A stretch of DNA of 64,000 nt, taken from NCBI RefSeq assembly GCF_001625365.1, contig NZ_LJJF01000002.1, forward strand, positions 1,337,501-1,401,500, written 5' to 3'. Positions 58,467 through 64,000 of this stretch are shown in pieces. A program made the translations under genes and the position numbers. The stretch's first letter is position 1, and every line of letters starts with the position of its first letter. The stretch is from Streptomyces sp. MJM8645. GTDB lineage: Bacteria; Actinomycetota; Actinomycetes; Streptomycetales; Streptomycetaceae. Below the pieces are notes generated by a model. It had not been told where the DNA came from. It ran no database searches and saw only the letters and a list, made by a program, of their open reading frames with translations.

Positions 58467-58644
58467 CGACCGCGGCTGATGAACTGACGAGCTGACGAAC
58501 CGGCGGGACGGGCGGCCACGCCCGCCCCGCCGCCGGTGTCGGGCGGACGCGGCGTGGTGGGTTAGCCTGCGCTGTGGCCGGGTGCGCGGGGACGACCACG
58601 GGGTGCGCACGGACCGGCCGACGAACGAATTTGGGGGGCTTCAC

Positions 58645-59946
58645 ATGTCCAGGATCATCACTGCCGCCATGCCCGCGCACGGGCACACCGCGCCGCTGCT
58701 GGCGATCACCGCCGACCTGGTGGCGCGCGGGCACGAGGTGGTCTTCCTCGGCGGGGCGCGGTTCGCCGGGGCCGCCGAGGAGACCGGGGCGCGCTTCGTC
58801 GCCCTGCCGGCGGAGGCGGATTTCGACGACCGCCGGATCAACGACTCTTTCCCGGGCCGGTCCGAACTGCCGCCCGGGCCACAGCGGTTGGCCTTCGACG
58901 CCCGGAACATCTTCATCGACCCGGTGCCCGCGCAGTACCGGGCGCTGCGCGTGCTGCTGGCGGAGTTCCCGGCCACGGTCGTGCTCGGTGACTGCTTCTT
59001 CCACGGCGCGGTGGCTCTGGCGCTGGCCCATCCGCGCGAGGAGCGGCCGGCCGTGGTGGGCATCGGGGTGTCCCCGCCGATGCTGCAGAGTGTCGACACG
59101 GCGCCCTTCGGCCTCGCGCTGGCGCCCCAGGCGGGACCGGAAGGGCTGGCCCGCAACCGGGAGTTGAACGCCGAGGCGGCGCTGCGCGGCGAGCCGCTGC
59201 GGCAGTATGCGGCCGAGGTCTTCGCCGGGGTGGGGGCCGAACTGCCGCCGGGGCCACGGGCGAACGCCGCCGTCACCGGGCCCGACCACTACCTGCAGCT
59301 GACCGTCCCGGGGTTCGAGTACCCGCGCAGTGACGCGCCGGCCTCGCTGCGCTACATCGGCGCGCTGGCTCCGCAGAGCCGGGTCGAGGCTGAACTGCCG
59401 CAGTGGTGGCCGGAATTGACGTCCGACCGATCGGTCGTGGTGGTCACCCAGGGCACCCTGGCCAATGACGACCTGACCGAGCTGCTGGTCCCCGCGGTGC
59501 GGGCGCTGGCCGACCGCCCCGACCTGCTGGTGGTCGCGGCCACGGTCCGCCCGGACGGGCCCGAGCTGCTGGCGCAGGCGCTCGGCGGCCTGCCGGACAA
59601 CGTGCGGGCCGCCGGCTACCTGCCGTTCGACCGGCTCCTGCCGCACGCCGACGTGTTGATCAGCAACGGCGGCTACGGCGGTGTCCACACCGCGCTGGCC
59701 TTCGGGGTGCCGCTGGTGGTCGCGGGCGGCAGCGAGGACAAGCCCGAGGTGGCCGCCCGGGTGGCCTGGCGCGGTGTCGGCGTCGACCTGCGCACCGGGC
59801 GCCCGGGCGAGCCGGAGCTGCGCGAGGCCGTCGACCAGGTCCTGGCCGACCCGGCCTACCGCGCCAACGCCGCCGACCTGGCCGCCGAACTCGCGGCCCA
59901 CCAGCCGTTGACGGCGATCGCCGAACTGGTGGACTCGCTCGGCTGA
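58645..59946 (+). CDS. MGT-type (GT1) glycosyltransferase
   Basis: A 433-residue GT-B enzyme of the macrolide-glycosyltransferase type: SRIITAAMPAHGHTAPLLAI at the N-terminus (acceptor side, His in AHGHTAP), VVVVTQGTLANDD in the middle, and the sugar-nucleotide site LLPHADVLISNGGYGGVHTA then FGVPLVVAGGSEDKPEVAAR, a GT1 signature in which the usual final Gln/Asn pair is ED-K. It transfers a sugar from a UDP donor to a small molecule, either for biosynthesis or detoxification. ATG 58645 was chosen, with GGGGGG upstream. The acceptor is unknown; the nearby CDPS is 2.4 kb away and not clearly linked. Confidence 0.9.
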   Translation: MSRIITAAMPAHGHTAPLLAITADLVARGHEVVFLGGARFAGAAEETGARFVALPAEADFDDRRINDSFPGRSELPPGPQRLAFDARNIFIDPVPAQYRALRVLLAEFPATVVLGDCFFHGAVALALAHPREERPAVVGIGVSPPMLQSVDTAPFGLALAPQAGPEGLARNRELNAEAALRGEPLRQYAAEVFAGVGAELPPGPRANAAVTGPDHYLQLTVPGFEYPRSDAPASLRYIGALAPQSRVEAELPQWWPELTSDRSVVVVTQGTLANDDLTELLVPAVRALADRPDLLVVAATVRPDGPELLAQALGGLPDNVRAAGYLPFDRLLPHADVLISNGGYGGVHTALAFGVPLVVAGGSEDKPEVAARVAWRGVGVDLRTGRPGEPELREAVDQVLADPAYRANAADLAAELAAHQPLTAIAELVDSLG

Positions 59947-60182
59947 CGGCCGCGGGGCGCCGCCGGGCGCTCGGGGAGATCGATCGGCCGGCGGAAGTTC
60001 CCCTGACCGTAGGCGCGGCGGGGCCCGTGCCTACGGTCGGGTCGGCGCCGCGCGTTCCGGAGGGCAGCCGGGGCCGACCTGCGGGGCCTGGCCGTGAGAA
60101 GGAACGCTGCCGGTGCTGTGGGCGATCTCGTCGTCCGGGCGGCCACCGCTCCCGATCGCGCGCGCGTTGGCGGGCGGGGGGC

Positions 60183-60996
60183 TCAGCGGATGCTGATGCC
60201 CGCCATGGCCCCGCTCTTGGGGAAGCCGATCGGGTCGCAGGCGCTGATGGGCTTGCCGACGGGCTGGTCGGTCGCTGCGTCGAGGACCAGCACCGTGCCC
60301 GCGCGGATCATGGGGACGTAGAGGTACTTGCCGTCCGGACTGACCACCGGTCGGCCGAGTTCGTCCTTGAGGTCGACGGGCTGCGTGACCTTGGCGCCGG
60401 TCTTGGTGTCGAAGGCCTCGATCAGGTGGTGGAACGTGTAGGTCAGGTAGAGCCGGTTGCCGTCCGGGCTGATGGCCAGCCGCATGTCCCCGGTACTGGC
60501 GAGCCCACCGATCGGGGTGCCCACCGTCCAGGCGTTGAGGTCCACCCGGGTGATCTGGTTGCTGAAGCCGGCGGCGTAGAGGGTGCTGTCGTCGGGACTG
60601 ATCACCATCCCCCTGACCTTGCCGACCTTGAGCGGGTCCCCGGCCTGCTTGCCGGTCTTCACGTCGTAGCGGACGACCGTGCGGTCCACCGAGAGGAACA
60701 CCACGGCGTACTTGCCGTCCTTGGTCACGGCGATGTCCCTGCCGTACTTGGCGGTGGTGATCGGGTCGCCGACCGGGTGCGGTCCTTGGTGTTGAACTTG
60801 TAGATGAGGCTGTTGTCGATGTCGTAGGTGTAGGCGATGGGGACGTCCGCCGCCTGGGCCGATGTCTGCCGTCCCCAGGTCAGGGCTGCGACCACGGCCG
60901 CGGCGGTGAAGGCGGCGGTGATCAGAGTGGCGCGGCGCAGTCGTGGCCGGGAGCGGTGTGGCGGGGGGAGTCGTCGGCCGTGCTCTGGTCGGCCAT
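60183..60996 (-). pseudogene. YncE-like beta-propeller protein with two frameshifts
   Basis: The long 3' part (60183 to about 60776) encodes propeller blades with ITTAKYGRDIAVTKDGKYAV, VRGMVISPDDSTLYAAGFSN, LAISPDGNRLYLTYTFH and PVVSPDGKYLYVPMI. Upstream, a second frame gives a membrane/signal segment (LITAAFTAAAVVAALTWGRQ) and DVPIAYTYDIDNSLIYKFNT, joined to the blades only if one base is restored near 60778. A third frame holds the likely ATG 60996 (MADQSTADDSPRHTAPG), shifted again near a run of six C. The gene would encode an anchored extracellular propeller; here it is broken unless the sequence is in error. Confidence 0.65.
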
Positions 60997-61027
60997 GGGG
61001 GAGGTCTTTCCGGGTCGGGAGTGCGGA

Positions 61028-61699
61028 TCACTTGGTGGTGGTCTTCGCGGTGGCGCTGCCGGTGCCGTGGGCGATCTCGTCGCCCGGTTCGAAGACGCTC
61101 ACCCCGAACTTCTTGTTGAAGGTGTCGGCGGCGCCGGGCGTGACGTCGCAGCCCACGTCGTCGGTCGTCGCGCTCGAGCCGCTGACGGTGACGTCGGAGG
61201 AGCGGTCGGGGCAGGTGAGCAGGGGGACCTTCTGGCCGTCGAGCATCACGTCGACCTCGCCGGTGGCCAGGTTCTCGGTCATCTGCGTCACCTCCACCTG
61301 CTGGCCGGTGGTCCCGTTGTCCGCGCCGGCCTCGTCGGTGGGGGTGAAGACGACGTCGTCCTGGCAGCTGACGGTGCCGGTGAGGGCGCCGTCGGGTATC
61401 AGGTTCGCGGTGCCGCCGGCGCCGGAGCAGTGGGTTTCGTCGTCGACGAGCCCCGTGGTGTCCCCGCCCTTCTGGTTCTCCTGGATGCCGGCCTGGTCCA
61501 GCGTCAGGTTCGCGCGACCGGTGAGCTGGACGTCGGCCTGGCCGTTGGACAGTGCGAGGTCCTGCTCGGCGGCGGCAGCCGCGGCGCGGGCCTGCGCCGA
61601 GGCGTGGGAGTCGAAGGTGCCGGGCGGTGCGGTCAGGCCGGCCACGGTGATCGCCACGGCGGCCGCGGAGAGGGCCAGCACATATCGACCGGTGCGCAT
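61028..61699 (-). CDS. Secreted protein of unknown function
   Basis: A 223-residue secreted protein: signal core YVLALSAAAVAITVAGLTAP, a helical Ala-rich segment (ASAQARAAAAAAEQDLALSN), then a beta-rich domain with four Cys (THCSGAGGT, TVSCQDD, LLTCPDRSS, VGCDVTPG) probably forming two disulfides. No family is recognised. AGGAGA lies before ATG 61699 (minus strand). It sits between the MMPL transporter gene and the broken propeller gene, all on the same strand and closely spaced (47 and 31 bp), so the three probably form an operon with linked extracellular roles. Confidence 0.7.
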   Translation of the reverse strand: MRTGRYVLALSAAAVAITVAGLTAPPGTFDSHASAQARAAAAAAEQDLALSNGQADVQLTGRANLTLDQAGIQENQKGGDTTGLVDDETHCSGAGGTANLIPDGALTGTVSCQDDVVFTPTDEAGADNGTTGQQVEVTQMTENLATGEVDVMLDGQKVPLLTCPDRSSDVTVSGSSATTDDVGCDVTPGAADTFNKKFGVSVFEPGDEIAHGTGSATAKTTTK

Positions 61700-61746
61700 G
61701 CTTTCTCCTGGTTCGAGGAAGTGCGGGGCAATTATCGTTCGCATAC

Positions 61747-64000
61747 TTACAGGCCCTGCTTGGATACGCCGTCATCCCTGCGCGACGCGCGGGTGCGGAA
61801 CCGGATCGGAGGAGCCGGAAGCCACCAGTTCCATTCCCCCAGCAGGCGCATGACGGTGGGCACCAGCAGCAGGCGGACGACGGTGGCGTCGAGCGCGACG
61901 GCCACGGCGAGCGCGAAGCCGATCTCCTTGATCTCCAGCGCCCGGTCGGCGAGCAGGCCGGCGAAGAGCAGCACCATCACCAGCGCGGCGGTGGTGATCG
62001 GGCGCGCGGTGCGCTGCAGCCCCAGTGCCACGGCGCGGGTGTTGTCGCCGGTGGCCAGGTACTCCTCCCGGATCCGGCGCACCAGGAACACCTCGTGGTC
62101 CATGGACAGTCCGAACAGGACGGCGAAGACGATCACCGGCAGATACGCCTGCACGCGGCCCGTCGAGGTGAACCCGAGCAGGCCCTGGGCCCAGCCGTGC
62201 TGGAACACCGCCACCGTCAGGCCGTAACTCGCCCCGGTGGCCAGGAGGTTCATCGCCACGGCCTTCAGCGGCAACAGCAGGCTGCGGAACGCGAAGACCA
62301 GGTAGCACAGGGACAGCGCCAGCACGGAGCCGATCACCCACCACACCGTCGCGGACACCTCCCGCGTGATGTCCAGCAGCAGCGCGCCGAACCCGCCGAC
62401 CGCGACCGGGGTGCCCGACTGGCGCAGCGGCCCGGTCAACTCCCTGATGCGACGTACCAGTTCGACGCCCGCCGGAGAGTCCGGGGCGACGGCCGGGACG
62501 ACGACCACCATGGTGAGGTCGCGGCCGTTGTCGACGGTTTGGACGACGGCCGCCTGCGGCTGCGCGCGCAAGGCATCCAGGAGCGCCGGGAGCTGGGGGG
62601 CGGGCCCGGTGGCGGTGTGCGGGACCAGGACGGTCACCTGGCCCGCCGCTCCGGCGAGCGCGTCGCTCTCCAGGACCGCCAGAGCCGCGCCGGAGGGGGT
62701 GCCGGCCAGTGCGTGGCGTCCGAAGTCGACGCCCAGGCTCAGGCCCAGGGCCGGGGCCGCGGCAGCGCCGAGCAGGGCGAGGCCGACCAGCAGGTAGGGC
62801 ACCGGACGCCGCATCAGGCGCCGCGCCCAGCGGGCCCACGGCTGCCCCTCCGCATCGCCGACGTCCTGGCGGGCCGGACGGCGGCCGGGCAGCGCGCCGC
62901 GCCCCAGCCAGGAGACGGCCCCGGCGAGGCCGGCGGGCAGCAGGGTCAGCGTCGCGGCCAGGACCACGGCCGTCACCGTGCAGGTCCCGGCGGTGAGGTC
63001 GCGGAAGACCCGGGAAGGCAGCAGCAGCATGCTCGTCGCGGCGGCCGCAACCACCGCGCCGGAGTAGCAGACCGTCCGGCCGCTGGTGGCCAGCGCCCGG
63101 CCGGCGGCCTGTTCCGGTGGGGCGCCGGCGGCGATCTCCTCCTGGAAGCGGACGACGACGAACAGCGCGTAGTCGATGCCGATGCCGAGCCCCACCACCG
63201 TCACCACGGTCACCAGCAGGGTGTCGGGACGCAGCGTCGGATCGATCAGCCCCACCGCGGCGATCAGACCGAAAGTGAGCGCGATGGCGGCGCCGGCCAG
63301 CGCCACCGGGACCAGGGCCGCGCCCACCGTGCCCAGGCCCAGCAGCAGCACCACCAGGGCCAGGATCACGGCGACGCCCTCGACATCGCGTAGATCGGCG
63401 AGTTCGACGGAGCGCAGGTCGTCGTTGACCGGCGTCCTGCCGACCAGGGCGGCGCTGACCGCGCCGTCGCTGAAGTGCTGCGCCACCCGCCCCACCTGGG
63501 CCTGCTGGGCGCCGATCCGCTCCTGGCGTCTGCTCTCGTCGCCACCCAACCCGACCAGGGCGTAGGCGTTGTGAGGATCGTGGCGCAGCCGCGAGAGGGC
63601 GGCCATCAGCGCGCCGACATCGTCCGCGGGGGGCGAGGCGGCCGCCTGCTCGGCGGTCGGGAGCACGGCCACGGCCCGGACGCCGTGCTGGTGGCGCAGC
63701 GCGGCCGCGGTCCACGCGACCGTGTCGGCGTAACGGGGATCGGTGGCATCGAGCTGCTCGGAGTGGAACACCAGCAGGAGCTGCTCGGATCCCAGCAGCG
63801 GAAAGCCCCTGGCGGCCAGCCTGTCCGCCCGCACCGACTCCGATCCGTCGACGCGGACGACGGGAGCGCGCAGCGAGTACAGGAAGTGCGGCAGCAGCCC
63901 GATCGACGCGGCGACCGCCAGCAGCCAGACACCGCAGACCAGCCCCCGCCGGCGCGCCGAGAACACGCCCAGCCGGTACAGGAGGGGAGGACGCGACAGG
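61747..64000 (-). CDS. MMPL/RND-family transporter, 5' end beyond the window
   Basis: At least 740 residues of an MMPL transporter; the frame stays open to the window edge (LLYRLGVFSARRR is the usual start region), so the GTG at 63966 is probably internal. Two RND halves are visible, each with a large extracellular loop and a membrane bundle. The proton-relay motifs read GLGIGIDYALFVVVRFQEE in the first half and FGLSMDHEVFLVRRIREEY in the second, the second having His where Tyr is usual. Such pumps export lipids or natural products using the proton gradient. It leads the probable operon with the secreted protein and the propeller gene. Confidence 0.9.
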   Translation of the reverse strand, partial: LSRPPLLYRLGVFSARRRGLVCGVWLLAVAASIGLLPHFLYSLRAPVVRVDGSESVRADRLAARGFPLLGSEQLLLVFHSEQLDATDPRYADTVAWTAAALRHQHGVRAVAVLPTAEQAAASPPADDVGALMAALSRLRHDPHNAYALVGLGGDESRRQERIGAQQAQVGRVAQHFSDGAVSAALVGRTPVNDDLRSVELADLRDVEGVAVILALVVLLLGLGTVGAALVPVALAGAAIALTFGLIAAVGLIDPTLRPDTLLVTVVTVVGLGIGIDYALFVVVRFQEEIAAGAPPEQAAGRALATSGRTVCYSGAVVAAAATSMLLLPSRVFRDLTAGTCTVTAVVLAATLTLLPAGLAGAVSWLGRGALPGRRPARQDVGDAEGQPWARWARRLMRRPVPYLLVGLALLGAAAAPALGLSLGVDFGRHALAGTPSGAALAVLESDALAGAAGQVTVLVPHTATGPAPQLPALLDALRAQPQAAVVQTVDNGRDLTMVVVVPAVAPDSPAGVELVRRIRELTGPLRQSGTPVAVGGFGALLLDITREVSATVWWVIGSVLALSLCYLVFAFRSLLLPLKAVAMNLLATGASYGLTVAVFQHGWAQGLLGFTSTGRVQAYLPVIVFAVLFGLSMDHEVFLVRRIREEYLATGDNTRAVALGLQRTARPITTAALVMVLLFAGLLADRALEIKEIGFALAVAVALDATVVRLLLVPTVMRLLGEWNWWLPAPPIRFRTRASRRDDGVSKQGL

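Noticed and set aside
56352-58610. 752-codon minus-strand frame opposite the glycoside hydrolase
   Set aside because: Composition is typical of an antisense shadow in high-GC DNA, with no domain; the plus frame has a signal peptide and barrel motifs.
56331-59946. Glycoside hydrolase, glycosyltransferase and CDPS as one natural-product cluster
   Set aside because: The genes have separate promoter-like regions and gaps, and no tailoring enzyme or resistance gene ties them together; the link is not supported.

Overview
The window is very GC-rich DNA (codon third positions almost all G or C, frequent GTG/TTG starts, GGAGG-type ribosome sites, several leaderless-looking starts). Gene content points to Streptomycetaceae (Streptomyces, Kitasatospora or a close relative): a SigB/F-type sigma factor with many STAS and serine-kinase anti-sigma partners, a LapA-like protein, clade-II KatE, HAMP fragments of the streptomycete hybrid-kinase type, and MmyB-type regulators. 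No rRNA, tRNA or core replication gene was seen, and many genes are broken or reduced to fragments, so this looks like an accessory or chromosome-arm region. This assignment is inference from family content.

Layout. 1-4.8 kb: a partial cysteine-hydrolase-like gene, a GIY-YIG protein, a dienelactone-hydrolase-like gene, a secreted protein, an AI-2E-type permease and a remnant of a proton-antiporter subunit. 4.9-17.3 kb: a stress partner-switching region with three STAS antagonists, two anti-sigma ATPases, one sigma factor, a HAMP protein overlapping a large ANTAR-GAF-PAS-PAS-PP2C phosphatase, then LapA-like, YihY, SRPBCC and katE; sequences resembling SigB promoters precede the sigma, lapA-like and katE genes. 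17.3-27.8 kb: a 2,709-residue surface protein with 15 Cys-containing DUF11-like repeats and a C-terminal LPHTG anchor, followed on the same strand by two membrane-anchored DsbA-like proteins.

28.5-41.3 kb: a run of regulators with their targets: a frameshifted MmyB-type regulator plus SDR; a TetR with a matching operator in front of an unknown 466-residue protein; an FAD monooxygenase divergent from a second TetR; a SMI1/KNR4 protein; a LysR/EamA divergent pair; a RibD-like reductase; a PPOX enzyme behind a MerR-style promoter. P450, SDR, aldo-keto reductase and alpha/beta hydrolase fragments lie between 30 and 44 kb. 41.8-52.4 kb: secreted peptidase, secreted B-lectin, amidohydrolase, 6-phosphogluconate dehydrogenase, a GroES-like protein, a DUF1963-like protein, and a secreted coiled-coil nuclease translationally coupled to a PknH-type sensor protein.

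52.7-64 kb: a membrane-protein gene split by a complete IS200/IS605 element (tnpA plus tnpB), a stand-alone cyclodipeptide synthase, a secreted glycoside hydrolase, an MGT-type glycosyltransferase, a frameshifted beta-propeller gene, a secreted protein and the 3' part of an MMPL transporter. The most promising units are the giant Cys-rich surface protein with its two oxidoreductases, the orphan cyclodipeptide synthase, and the likely structure-assisted ribosome site in front of the SDR gene.
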